A stretch of 54,978 nt of DNA from Gnetum montanum (Eukaryota > Streptophyta > Gnetopsida > Gnetales > Gnetaceae). Each line of letters begins with the position of its first letter. Within the stretch, counting starts at the first letter, position 1. The DNA is taken from contig MNCI01001302.1 in the NCBI GenBank assembly GCA_015680685.1, positions 2,601 to 57,578 of the forward strand, given 5' to 3'. Below, one piece after another: positions 21,830-33,511 of this stretch. Below the pieces are notes generated by a model. That model was not told the DNA's origin. It saw nothing but the letters and a program-made list of their open reading frames with translations, and did no database searches. Made by a program: the position numbers and the translations under genes.

Positions 21830-24760
21830 TGATGTGACTACAAAAATTGGATAGCACATCCTCTAACAGCATGAATACGGTGATGAAGATTAGACAATCC
21901 TAGACACTAGAGGCTCTTGAGGTTCTAAAGGACCATTGACCACTTCAGGCATGTGCGGTAGCTGAGGCGACCATGGCTATCCTACTACGATTACAACCTT
22001 CAATGGAAGGAAAAATGCATCAAGTAATGCCTTCATCCTCTCCTCATTGCTCCAAGGATCATTCATAGTCCATGCAACATCACCAATGTGGGTTGGAATG
22101 GGGATATCCCACAAACATGGCATTATTGGGAACATCTCCTTCATGTTGACAAATTAGGCAATGAATTATTTGCATTCAATATCGAACACCGTGAATACAT
22201 TTTGGAACTCCTAGTAGTCATTCATCCTCTTGTCTAGGTTCTTAACAATGGATCATTGATCAGTGAATTGTGCCTTGAGAACTTTGAGTTTAGTATTTTC
22301 CACTACAAGCTTCTACTTGGTTTCTTTATGATTCTTGAACTTAGCCTTGTACAACAAGTACGAGCTAGCCACTTTTTTTTAAAGCTCTGACCATGGCTGT
22401 CTAGCAATCAACATGGCCAAGTTTGAATAATGAAGATTAGCAAGCTCTATATATTTCATCATCTCCTTGATCTACAACTCCTTTATGTAGATTTCTACCT
22501 TGTTGTAGGTAGCTATCCTATCAATGATGGGTTGCCAAACTTCTTTGTCTTATTGAAGTTGCTAAAGGGCTTCATTCATTTTTGGCTTCACCAACTAAAT
22601 GTGTATTTTGTTTACTTCCTTTTGTAGATCAACTTGTTCTTTGTAATGGTCCTTGACTCTCTCAAATTTGAGAGCCTCTAATTTCCAAGCAGCTACCTTC
22701 ATTGTAGTTTTCTAGCGAAGGGTGCAGGCCTCCTCCATGGAGAGATTCGTATTCTCTACTGTAAATCTCCTTAATTTTGTGTTTGATCTAACTAGTTGCT
22801 CCTACTATTGAAGGATGAAATCAGTTCATTGTTGCTTGTGCGCATCAACATTTCATAGGTGATGGTTCTCAGTGGTCAATGGAACATTCTCCAAGCAATT
22901 TTGATCCAAGGCATTTTGAATCTTGTGTTGTGTGGCCTTTGCCAAGGATCTATAGAACACTATCATCTACATTGCACCCCCAAGCCCTTTCAATTTTGTG
23001 TGAAGCTATTGCATAGTTTCATCTCTTGTCAGTTCCTGTTGAGAAATGCAAGATCAGCAATGTGGGCTCTTAATTCAACAACTTTCATACCCAAGCATTC
23101 ATTCCACTCCTTGGTTGTTTCAAGTTTCCCCTTCAATATGATGTTCATGCCCATTGCCTTAAGTAGCTCTAATTGGATTGTAGTAATGTTGTCCAAAAGA
23201 TCAAAGACATCCAAAAGTGATTACCCAGTTCCTACTAGTCAATCTAGTAGATCTTCTTGCTTTGTTGCATTTATTCTACCACTTGCGGTCCCTGTGGATG
23301 TCTACAAATCTTTGAGTGTAGTGATGTCTAGTGTAGATGTTGTATGTGCATTGAGAGTTTTGGCAATATGGTTAGTAACCACTTCTACTATAGCTTCCTA
23401 CCCCTAGTGCTGCATCACCAATACAATCGCCCCTTCATCCTCCTCTAAGTGCACCAAGAAGGTCACATCATTCCCAAAGATTTTTGGGAGTGGCTATTGT
23501 TCTACGAGAGATATTGTGACCTCTGTAGTGCTTGGATTTGACCTCATTGGCAACTATGTTCTTTGGGCTAAAAATATGGATCCACCTCCACCCATCAAAC
23601 TAATTGTTCAAGCCACCTCATTTAGGTAACCCATTGCTAGTCTATACATGGATGGATCCCCACCACTCATGCTTTCTTGTTGCTCTTGTTCACTCAAAAG
23701 CCATTCCCCATATTCCTACAACCATTAGATAGTTATAATGATGTCTGGCATAGTTGTTTGAGTGGTGGGTGGAGGTGGTAATCACTACTCCTCTTCATAA
23801 ATAGTCATTGTAGATGTCTTATCTTTTATCATTTCTTCCCATTTGGTGGTGAGAACTTGCCTAATGACATCATTGATGTAGCGAGCTATTCCTCCCCCTT
23901 GACAAAGTTTCTTAATGAGGCATGAGAAGGGAAGTTCCTTTCTTCCATGTTCATTTTTTTAAACCACTTCTCCATCTCTAGATAGATCAGTTGTGGAAGT
24001 TTGATACAAAATCTCCCACTTAGAGCAGTACATGCTCGAGTAGAGAAGGCAGTGATTTTTCTTAGCCTCATCATGGGATTGAGGTGGAAAGTTGCAATCT
24101 TATAGCGGATCCTCTCTACCAATGTAAGTGCATCAAACTTCTTATGTTCAACACCATAGCATCGCTAAACCCTTTCATTCTTAATGTTGGAATCTAATTG
24201 CATTAGGATCTTAATAAGACTTGCCCCTGTTTCAAGCAACCCAAGCACTACAGCAATGGCCTATGCCAAGTAGGATACTAAGATGTTCTATATTTTCACC
24301 ATTAATTTGGATTGCCTATTGTTCCAAAATAGGAATGTCTCTCCCATGTACCACTCTAGGAATGGGCCAAAGTTTAACTAGCCCTACACTTTTTTTGGTG
24401 CTTGCTCCAGGAATGGGCCAAAGTTTAACTACTGGAGCACTAATTTTTGGACCTCTCTTGATTTAATCTAATTCAAGCAAGCCTTTGTCAAGGTCACCTC
24501 TATATTTTCTTATGATGTGAGTGCATCATCCTAATGTGAGTGTTCTATTACTATTGCTAGTTTTGGAATCTATCTGATAGATTCCACTTCTACCTCTTCC
24601 CTAAGAGGACCTATGGCGTGGGTTGCAAGTTGTTCTTCTTGGGCCTACTCTTGGCCTCTTCCCATACTAGGCCATTTCTTCCTTGCTTGAGATGGTCTTG
24701 CTTTTTCTTCCTTGCTTGAGATGGTCTTGCTTCCTGCATGTGCTTCCTTTTTGGTGCCAT
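21830..24760 (-). pseudogene. ORF-X of element C, Transposase_32-like plus coiled coil
   Basis: The ATG at 24760 directly follows the predicted intron acceptor (24763-24761). It opens with the basic MAPKRKH and a Lys/Arg-rich stretch. A 24122-23886 block (LPQLIYLEMEKWFKK, then FPSHASLRNF) matches the equivalent block of F. Downstream, pieces such as 23214-23029 look like heptad-rich coiled coil. The full frame would be about 950 residues. The Trp-rich core is largely deleted here, and a 51-bp duplication sits at 24358-24431. A 29-bp duplication at 24675-24732 shifts the frame near the N-terminus. Function unknown. Confidence 0.6.
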
Positions 24761-25050
24761 CTATGGTCACAACATAGCCATGGATTAGTAGATATAATGT
24801 GTAACTTTAAAGTTTTGAATACCTTCTCTTGTTATTTAGCTATACTTTGGCTAAGGTTAGACCATGGAAAATTGATTATTTTATTAATTATTTATTATAA
24901 ATGTCACCAAAGCTCATTTAAAAGGTTTAACTCTTGTAATTTGGTGTCTAACAATTGATTTCTTAGTTAAACCTTTGTGGGAGTTAGAAAAATGGCAAAA
25001 GAAATTTATCAAAAATAGTGTATTTGTGGTCTCCATAATGAAGAGCTTCC
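24761..25050 (-). other. Predicted leader intron before ORF-X (element C)
   Basis: An acceptor (CATAG) at 24765-24761 abuts the ATG, with a branch-point match CTACTAAT at 24791-24784. The donor that is GGTAAGC in element F reads GGGAAGC here (about 25050), so GT has mutated to GG. Length is about 290 bp. Confidence 0.5.
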
Positions 25051-25193
25051 CTCCGGTAGTTGTAGGATCAAAGAATGAAGCAATTTAGATAAACAGTTTG
25101 GAAGTTATGGGCTCTGAAAGGTTCTAGGCTCTGAAAAATGGAAAAACTCGTTTGGCATTTGTGAGAAAATGTAAAAGTTTTCAAGTGGGATCA

Positions 25194-25300
25194 CATATAT
25201 ATATATACTATTTTTTCCCTTACATCTACAATGCCCCATATATAGGGCCTTGTATATGGGTTTGCTCCATCAACAAGGCCCCATATACAAGGCCCATAGG
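25194..25300 (-). promoter_or_regulatory. Internal promoter of element C: TATA plus GGGCC/TTGTATATG boxes
   Basis: An (AT)n TATA-like run lies at 25194-25208. Upstream of it on the minus strand (25233-25300) is an array of boxes of the type GGGCCTTGTATATGGGG and its reverse complement. Near-identical boxes occur in the U3 of element E (33540-33600). It stands about 430 bp before the ORF-X ATG. Confidence 0.55.
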
Positions 25301-27010
25301 CAAAAATTTCAAATTGGAATATCTCAAAAAATATAAGGAATTTTTTAATGAATTTGGAATCCATGAAATATCATAAAAGTGAAGAATATGATGAAATCAT
25401 TGAAGAGGATCGTTGAAAGCTCAAAAATTAACAGATTTGATGGAGAACATATTTAATGAACAAAATATGTAAAGGAGCACATGGTCTAATGTGGAAGATG
25501 GGTGTACAAAATATTTTTTTTGAAAGAATGCCTAAGGATAAGGTGCTTAACGAACCTAACCAATAGATATGCAAGTGAATCCTCCCCATATCAGGCACAT
25601 GCCTTGTTTGCCCTTACATAACCTCAACCAAAGGAGTTGGTTGGCCCCATAGGTGATTAATGGTTAATGAAAGTTAAGGACCAAAACTTGAAAGATTCTA
25701 CCTAAGAATTCAACTATATCAGACTAAGACATGGAATCAAGAACATGGACACTAACAGTGAGGTGAGTTATGGCCAACATAGATGGATGACGAAGAAGGA
25801 AAAATAAAATTCCAAATTGAGGTTATAAGAAGTCCCTGATGGATTTTATGTTTAAAATGACTTGAGAAGATCCATCCTAGTCTAGACCAAAACCAACAAT
25901 GACTTTGCATCGCCACTCCAAGACCAATCCAAACACACACCACCCACCCTGCATCCCCCCCCCCCCAACCCAAGACACAAGAGCACTTCCACAAAACAAC
26001 CACCATTTCATAAAGAGAAGAAAAAAGAAGTAAAGAGTGAGATAGGACCTTACTTAGAGGGGAACTTTAGGCATGGGTAACATATCTTTCTAGTCCCATA
26101 ACTAGTGCTTGTAGCCCATTTATTTGTCTAAGGGGTGTACTTTGAATTCCCATCATGTTGTTTTTCTTTATCTTTTTTTTTTCTTTCTTGTTTTTTTTTT
26201 CTTTTCTTTTTTTTTTTATTTTTTTTTATTTTTTTGTTGGATAGGAACCACACCATGCAAAGACTTTTTTTGACTCCTTGTTATTGGATGACATGGAATA
26301 GTAAGAAGTCTCTAAAAAACACTCAAGCATCCAAGTAAGTAGAAGAGTACAAAGAGTATTGAGTCTTCTTAAATTCACACTGTATTCAACCCTTTGAATT
26401 CTTCACAATTCTAGAAACTACCAAGGTTACCAATTTATTAAAAGTTTATTTAATGAAAGGGACCTCAAACTTCCAAAACAAAGAAAGCCATAAAGTTTGT
26501 GAATGGATGGATGTTGTGAACTCACTGCCTTTTCCATGAAAAAGAAACCATGACTTAGTAGTTAGCACAAAAATTCAAAAATAGAAACTAGACATTAGCA
26601 AACAAAATATAAAGCACAAACCACCATTAGTAACTGCAACAACACCACAGTTCCCTATTGTCACAAAGCTTGTTTATTAGGAAAAATTTGAAAATCACAC
26701 TTAAGCAAAGAAAAATATATAAAAAGGTTTAAAATATTTAAGAAATATTTAAATGTATGAACAATGGTGTAAAACAAAAGAGATGTAAAAATAGAAAAAA
26801 ATTTGAAATTAAAAAGGCATACAATAAACAAATTGCAAAGACAAAAATGTGTAAAATAAAAAAAATAGAAAAATTGAAGACCCATATGGATTATTAGCAT
26901 GGATGGCCATCTCCCCCACGACTAAGTTGCAAGTAGGAGATCTGAAAAATTAAGCATGGTTGTCCATCCATTAAGGCATTTATTGTACTAGCTTACTTGG
27001 CCTTGTGGAA
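25301..27010 (-). other. Post-integrase spacer of element C
   Basis: This is conserved with 48113-49730 in element F but without a convincing shared reading frame. It holds an A/G-rich sense-strand tract (26160-26237) and a C12 homopolymer (25955-25966, plus strand). A minus-strand frame at 26006-25752 is open, but its frame is not kept in F. Confidence 0.6.
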
Positions 27011-27017
27011 GGATTTA

Positions 27018-27562
27018 TTTGTTGGATGTTGACCAACTACTTTTCATTTGGGCTCTTAGGTTTGTATATGGTCATGGCCTCAGAAGAAAAGGTTTCATCA
27101 ATTATATAAGGCCTTTTCCACAATGTTTGGAATTTGGTTTCCTAAGATACATGTGTGGGATTCCAATAGAGAACCTTATCTTCTAGTTAAAATTTTACTT
27201 TCTGTATTCTAAGATCATGATGTTGTTTGTTGAATACCTTGTGCACTTCATTCAAAGATAAGGCCACCAAGCAATTTTTGTCTAATACATTTGTTGGATG
27301 TTAACCAACTCTTTTTTTTCTTGGGCTCTCAAGTTTATGTATGGTCATGACCCCAAAAGAAAAGGCTTCATCAATTATATGAGGTCCCATCCATAATGTT
27401 TGAAATTTAGTTTTCTAAGGTACATGTGTGGGATTCTAGTAGAGAACCTTATCTTCCAATTGAAATTTTACTTTCCATATTCTCAGGTCATGTCGTTGCT
27501 TGTTGAATGCCTTGTGCACTTCATTCAAAACTAGGACCACTAATCAATTTTCATCTAGCATG
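27018..27562 (-). repeat. 273-bp in-frame tandem duplication of the pol 3' end
   Basis: 27018-27289 and 27290-27562 are two copies of the same segment. Anchors ACATGTGTGGGATT (27149 and 27422) and GTGCACTTCATTCAAA (27241 and 27514) are each 273 bp apart. That equals 91 codons, so the duplication is frame-preserving. Element F has a single copy (about 49735-50010). The segment encodes the region after the integrase core (YWNPTHVP-type block). Confidence 0.85.
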
Positions 27563-28480
27563 TTGAGATTGATCAATCTTTCTTTTTGTGCTAAGCTTAG
27601 GTCAAGATTCAGTTCACAAGCTGTTGAGAGTGTACAAAGCTTGGATTGAATTGGAACCATTGGAAGTTTTCCATGCACCAACTCGTAGGAAGAGTAGCCA
27701 ATAGGGAGTTTTCCTATTGAGTGATAGGCCCAAAATGGCATCACTAAGTTTTATCCTCTAGTCTCTCCTATATTTGTTTATGGTCCTTGTTAGGATCTTT
27801 GTGATCTCCTTGTTAGTTACCTCTACTTGACCATTGGCTTGGGGATGATAGGGTGTTGTTAATTTATGTTCAACCTCGAAATGTTGCATAAGTTTTTGAA
27901 AGGTGGTACCTATAAAATGAGTTCCATTGTCAAAAATTAGTTCATGTGGCATCCCAAACCTATTTACAACATTTTGTTATATAAACCTAGCAATAGTGGA
28001 TGATGTACAATCAGTGATAGCTACTGCTTTTACCCATTTGATGTTGTAGTCAACTACTATGATGATATATGCTTTTCCATTAAACATGGGTGTGATGGAA
28101 CCCATGAAGTCAATGCCCCATATGTTAAAGGGCTCCAGTGGTTAAATCCATTATTGAGGATCCTTCATACACATAGTCATCCCACCATCTCTTTGACAAC
28201 ACTCACAAGATCAAACAAACTAGTGGGCATCCCTGAAGATTTTAGGCTAATGGTATCCTACCATCAGGATTTTTATGGTTGTGCACCTCCTTACATAATG
28301 GCCTCTACAAGGGCCTTTATGAGCATCCTAAAGAATGCATAGCTAATCCACATCAGGGACACACCAACAAACCAGGCCATTAGCACATACCATCTAAAGG
28401 TATCCATTGATTTCCATGATGTACTTTTTCTAATGAAGAAACTATTGTTTCTTCCTAAAGTCCAAACCTTGTGGCATCTC
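27290..28480 (-). pseudogene. Ty3 integrase of element C
   Basis: On the minus strand: an HHCC remnant (H at the end of RGHYV, CECC near 28195), the GIDFMGS block, first catalytic Asp in VVDYNIKW, second in FDNGTHF, and Glu in NGQVEVTN. The spacing between second Asp and Glu is exactly 35 residues, the DD35E integrase core that joins cDNA to host DNA. All three catalytic residues are still encoded. The C-terminal part (27744-27544) has the YELVHGKLP block. Stops lie between the pieces. The tail is duplicated (27018-27562). Confidence 0.85.
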
Positions 28481-28689
28481 TTGGATAAGAATGTAAGTGA
28501 AAATTTCATCATACCATTTTGTTTCTATTGGCACTTAATCATTTATTACTCTTGTAAAGAGGAGTTCATCTAAAAATTGATTAGAAATTTCACTCTTCTC
28601 CTCTTTGTTATCCCATCTTAACTAAAAGAGGTGGTCAGCATTCTTGGCCCCTTTTCAATCTACCATTGTGAGATCAAATTCCTACAAAA

Positions 28690-28990
28690 TTACAAGCCAC
28701 CATATGATATAGGGGCTCACCATTGGCTTGTTCATAAGCAGGTAGCACTATGACTTGTGTGCACAAACATCTTATAGCCAAGCACATAGTGCTTGAACTT
28801 TTCAAGAGCATACACCACTACCATTATTTCTTTCTCCATTGTGGTGTAATTCAACTGTGCACCCACAATGCTTTGTCTTGTGTAGTTGATGTAATATGGA
28901 TGTTTCTTATCATCCAACTATGTAAGCATGGCTCCCAAGGCATAATTAGATGCATTCATCATTATATGAAATGGTCTAGACTAGTCTAGT
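28690..28990 (-). pseudogene. Ty3 RNase H of element C
   Basis: The minus-strand block 28917-28732 reads with AQLNYTTMEKE and VVYALEKFKHYVLG, then VHTSHSA (normally VYTDHA). This is the RNase H part of Ty3 pol that removes RNA from the RNA:DNA hybrid. It lies between RT and integrase as usual. The last Asp has become Ser. Confidence 0.8.
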
Positions 28991-29830
28991 CTCCATAGAG
29001 TTGGATTTTCCATGATTTTATCCTTTAACTATTGGAATGCATGTTCACACTGCTTAGTTTATAGGAATGGAGCATCTTTCTTTGTAAGCATGGACAACAG
29101 CTTTACAATCTTAGAGAAATTCTCTATGAATCACTAGTAGTGGCTAGCATGTCCAAGGAATGATTCAACGTCCTTAACTGTCTTTGGTTGGCATGTGGTT
29201 TCTTGGATGACCCAATATTTTTTGGGTCTACCTCAATCCCTTCTTGTGAAATTTGGTGCCACAATACTGTGCCTTTCTAAACCATTAGATAACTTTTCTA
29301 CCAATTGAGCCTAAGGTTTGTTTCAACACATCTTTTTAGTACCTACTTAAGGTGGTCCAGGGCTTGCTCAAATGTAACCCCATAGGTAGAGAAGTCATCC
29401 ATAAATACTTTTACCCTACTATTAATTTGTATTTCAAAATACTAAGGACTAGGCATTGGAATGTTGTAGGGGCATTGCATAGATCAAATAGCAACTTACA
29501 ATATGCAAAAGTCCCCCAGGGACTTGTGAATGTTGTCTTGGCTTGATCTTCTGGTGCAATTTGGATTTGGTTATAGCCACTATAACCATCCAAGAAGCTA
29601 TAATAGCAATGCCTAGAAATGGTATCAAACACTTGGTCCACAAATGGCAATGGAAAATGATCTTTAAATGTTGTCATGTTCAATAGCCTAAAGTCAATGT
29701 AGACTTTCCACTTGCCATCTTTCTTTGGTACAATTATGAGTGGGCTAACCCACTCACTATTTGCAATGGGATAGATGAACCCCACCTTGAGAAGTTATTC
29801 TATTTCCTTCTTGATGATCCACTTTAACTT
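28990..29830 (-). pseudogene. Ty3 reverse transcriptase of element C
   Basis: 29785-29411 is open on the minus strand: GFIYPIANSEWVSP, VPKKDGKW, DHFPLPFVDQ, FLDGYSGYNQI, then PEDQAKTTFT and LCNAPTTFQ. A frameshift then leads to the catalytic FMDDFS at 29405-29394. The SEWVSP and GYSGYNQI blocks and FMDD (instead of YxDD) are typical of the Athila/Tat branch. The connection and thumb part (29300-29000) is heavily mutated. Confidence 0.9.
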
Positions 29831-30397
29831 GGGGTTTAGCCACCTTTGTAGCTGCCTTCTTGGCCTCATGGCTAGGTCAGTGTAGATGCGATGCTAGCAT
29901 ATCCTTAGATCAATTCTAGTTAGCTTGGGATATGACCAAGCAAAGGCTATTGGCCACTTTTTGAACACCTGTAACAGTTTTTATTTTTGTTTAGGAGTAA
30001 GATTTGCATTGATTATAACCAACTTGCCATTATTTAAAAATGCATACTCCATGCTGGCCAGTAGAGTTTTAAGCTCTAGGGGCTCCTACTTGAACTTATG
30101 ATGGATTTCCACCTCTTCCCAATAGGTATCATTGTCTTCATGATTCGAGAGTTGGTGATGAACTTGCTCAAGTTCATCCATGCCTTTGACATAGGCACAT
30201 GTGAAGCTCTTAGTGGGTTCTATGCATAGTGTGCTACTATTTGAGTCAATTTTCAATGATAGGGTGCACTCTTATTTTTTGGTTGCTGCATATAAGCACC
30301 TTTGGATATTAGTTTCATGTGCACATTGATTACATGCCTTGATGAATGTGCTTTTAATGGACCATATTTTCTGCATGCAATTGCACCTGTTATCATT

Positions 30398-30790
30398 TTA
30401 CACAATGCATGAAACATGATTTCTCTCTAGATTTTCAAATTCATTTTTGTTTGAGATGTCCAAGGATAGGTTCCTTATGCCCATTTGCACATCAACCATG
30501 CTTAACCAAGCCCTTCCCATAATCATGAGGAAGTCACCTTTGTAGTTCTCAACCTTGATCACCAAAAATCTAGCAAGATACAACCACCCACTAACTCTAG
30601 TCACAATGTCATCCACTAACCTCAAATGGATAGTGATTGACTAGTCTACAAATTCCAAATTAATATTGCTCTTCTTTAGAGGTGGTAGGTTCCAGGCCTT
30701 GTACATGTCATAGGGGATGAGATTAACATCAAAACCAGAATCAAGAAGAGCCTTGAATGGCTTAAGTCTAGTGATCTACAAGTAAATAAG
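30398..30790 (-). pseudogene. Ty3 aspartic protease of element C
   Basis: The active site DSG is encoded at 30742-30734 on the minus strand, in a context of LLDSGFDVNLIPYDMY. The following block 30625-30398 includes the RFLVIKVENYKGDFLMIMGR region, where Ty3 proteases have the ILGRPFL-type motif. A stop separates the two halves. The enzyme would process Gag-Pol. Confidence 0.75.
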
Positions 30791-30799
30791 AGGACTTCC

Positions 30800-33323
30800 C
30801 AAGTTAGATCGTTTCATGGAAAGGTTGCCAACCTTGATCCAATTAGAAATATCATGAGTTAACATCACAGTATAGATCTGAGGTACCGTTTGGTTTGAAG
30901 GGCACTCAAATGTATTTGATGCAAAGATGACGGTGTTGGAGATATACGGCAATCATCCACATTAGATTGTGAGGGTTTTGGAGGACTATTAGCTTAGAAA
31001 AATGATAGTTTCCTAGAATGATTATCTAAACCACTTGGCTAGAAGGCCAATTATAAATTCATAGCCCTCGTAGCATTTTGTTGCTGCAGCTATGGGGGAA
31101 TTTCACCCTACACGGATGGAGCAGGAGGTAACTAGGTAGAGGGTAGAGGGATGTGTGTAGATGGATGTAAAGGGTGGTATGGATATGGGTGCTCCTCTTA
31201 AGTAGATGGTGAATGAGTTCAATGGTACTCTAGAGGGTAATAGTGATGTTGGAATGAGGCATGGATTGTAGAGCTTCATGGAGAAATAGGTTGCTAAACA
31301 TAGTACCCATATGGATTTGATTGCCTATAAGGGTACTACTATCTTGGTGATGTCATTCCCCATGATTAGGATTGGTGCCACTATTGGTATTGCTCATATG
31401 ATTGTGGTGGAGCTCCACTTGGATAATAAGATTGTTGTTGATGGTGGAACTACCTTGGATTACCTTGAGGATAAGGCAATCATCTAGGTGCTTACCTATA
31501 TGCTAGTTGAAGATTCAGCATGTACATCCCAAAATCTTGTAAGTATGACACCAAAGGGCAAGATCCCTTCAAATGTTCATATTGACAAATGTCATAAGTA
31601 ATATCATCGTCAGATTCTATCTTCACAACTTCTTATACTATAATAGCTTTTTCCTTACCTCTCTAGTAGACACTTTTAGCTTCTTTCTACCTCCTGTGGT
31701 CACAATCACTATTTTGCTCTTTGGATGCTTCAGCAATCTTTATAGCAATTCATCCAAAGAGTCCCATAATTTTTCAACCTTTACCAAAATGTTAGAAATA
31801 GATTTTTGAATAGGCAAGATTTTTTTATTCACCATTTCATTGAGTGGTAACTCCTCCTCATCATAAAATCAGACCTCCCTTTTCCTAACGAAAGGATCCC
31901 TATTATATTCTACTGCACTTTTCTTTTTTCGTAACTCAACTTCTTCTTTTACTACCTACTCTATCAGCCTTTGTATTTGATGAGCTCTTAGTTCAGATAG
32001 TCTCTCTTAGGCATAAACCCCAAGAGTTCTTCTGGTTTCTCCTTTAAGTCCATATATGATGTGGCAAAGTTGTTCCCTCTGAGAATAACCATGGTAAGGG
32101 CATTAGTGTATGAGAGAATAATATTTGCCTATGTTGGCATCCAAGGGTTCATGTGTGCCTTATTTCTGGCTTTCAATTTTCCTTCTCAAATTAGACACCC
32201 TAGAGTATGTATAGTATTTGTCATTGAATAGCACTAACATTGTACTGCATCAATAGATAGATTTCATCTCTATGGACTGATACCAACTTTTAGCCTCTTT
32301 GATGATTATCCTAGGGAAGAGTTTGATTTTCTGCCAATCATTTTCAATGTTTTGTGAGGCACAAGCATTAGGAAAAGCTTGTAAATGCATATGTGGATCA
32401 GAGTTATATTCCCCATCAAATCTTAGCATATTGTTCATGTCTAACTGCTTGATCTAACCATCTTTCGTATGCCTAGTTGGAATCTTAACTGCCTCTACAA
32501 TGTTAAGCATGCTACAAGTGGCCAACACAGGCTCATCATCATCATTATTGTGTTGTCATCAATGATGTCCTCTATTACCCCTTTGATTATTGTGGGCATG
32601 GTGGTCAATATTATTATTCAATTGCACACCTCCTTCATGATTATTCTTTCTATGAAATCTTTTAGAAGTAGAAGAAGAGGAAGAAGAGGATGCAAATGAA
32701 GAGGATGAATAGGGAGGAGGATTTCCACCATTATGTTGTTTGTCAATTCCCCTTTAGTTGTCACAACCACATTCATCAAATTTCTTATTATCTTGATGCT
32801 TTTCTGAGTCCCCATCGTGACTACCATCTTTGCTTGAACCTAGAATGTTAATAGTATAATGTAGATTCAAGTTCACAGCCCCAACATCAGTAATGAGGGG
32901 TGGATAATTTTTATGTTGGAAACCTTCAAAGAAAGGGCCATCATTAGCATCTTGGTTTAGTAGGAACAAAGGGTTGGTGAATCATTTTTCCTTCACATGC
33001 TCATGATGTTTCTCTTGATGTTGATCTCTCCTATGTTGTGTATCAGTGACATGGTAGTCCTAGAATTCAAAATCCTACACAATGCACTCCTCTTGAAGAT
33101 CATGCATGCCTAACTTCTTAAGTATTTGAAGTAGCATCATGGGCATAGATCAATTGAGAGGCATTACAATGTTGCTTTCCATATCACACCATCGCAGTTG
33201 CTAATCCTAGTGTAGGATGAAGGTGAAGTCAAGCACATATTCATCTAGATGAGTAGATACCACTTTGCACTAGTGTGGGACCGATGATTTGACATCTTCA
33301 TGCTTGTGAGAAGAAGAAGACAT
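30800..33323 (-). pseudogene. gag: gag of element C
   Basis: The ATG at 33323 on the minus strand begins MSSSSHKHED. Next come an acidic N-terminal part, a Ser-rich run (32750-32680), and a His/Asn-rich part. The capsid core follows at 32438-32250 (MNNMLRFDGEYNSDPHMHLQ, then DWQKIKLFP, then WYQSIEMKSIY). A Cys/His finger (DICQYEHLKGSC) lies near 31590-31550, and a Pro/Tyr-rich tail runs to about 30850. Stops and frameshifts are frequent. It shares the capsid core with gag of A and E but is a distinct branch. Confidence 0.75.
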
Positions 33324-33460
33324 TTTGCAAACAAGTAAAATATCAGTGTGCTTTTTTAATTTTATGTCATTTAAGAGTGACATTGACCTTGGGTTCATCC
33401 AACAATATTAATAATGTTCACTAATCCTAGATAGCACATGTTTCAACAAATAGGGTCCTT

Positions 33461-33473
33461 AGCAATGGTGCCA
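33461..33473 (-). other. PBS of element C (tRNA-Asp type)
   Basis: On the minus strand TGGCACCATTGCT follows the LTR end at 33475, with one base between. It matches the Athila-type tRNA-Asp complement TGGCGCCGTTGCC with C-to-T and G-to-A changes. It is the only sign on this side that the 37-bp fragment 33475-33511 is an LTR end. Confidence 0.75.
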
Positions 33474-33474
33474 T

Positions 33475-33511
33475 TGATGAGTAGTTGAGGTATCCCTATG
33501 CCTAACCATAA
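33475..33511 (-). repeat. 3' end of the 5' LTR of element C (fragment left of E)
   Basis: Plus-strand TGATGAGTAGTTGAGGTA and the following bases match the LTR end at 20739-20760 and 43555-43590. The LTR resumes at 37778, after element E. Confidence 0.8.

Noticed and set aside
22859-23407. 182-codon plus-strand frame as a host gene
   Set aside because: It is antisense to ORF-X of C, and the aligned region of F has no such frame.
25194-25210. (AT)n run as a plain microsatellite
   Set aside because: It lies at the TATA position of the internal promoter, where F has a normal TATA box; a promoter origin is more likely, though expansion is possible.
24761-25300. TATA and box arrays before ORF-X as an ordinary LTR
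   Set aside because: The TGATGAG/CTCATCA termini and the tRNA-Asp PBS are absent, and the block sits at the same internal place in A, C and F.
25752-26006. 84-codon minus-strand frame in the spacer of C as a small conserved gene
   Set aside because: The same nucleotide region in F is frameshifted and stopped, so conservation is of DNA, not of a protein.
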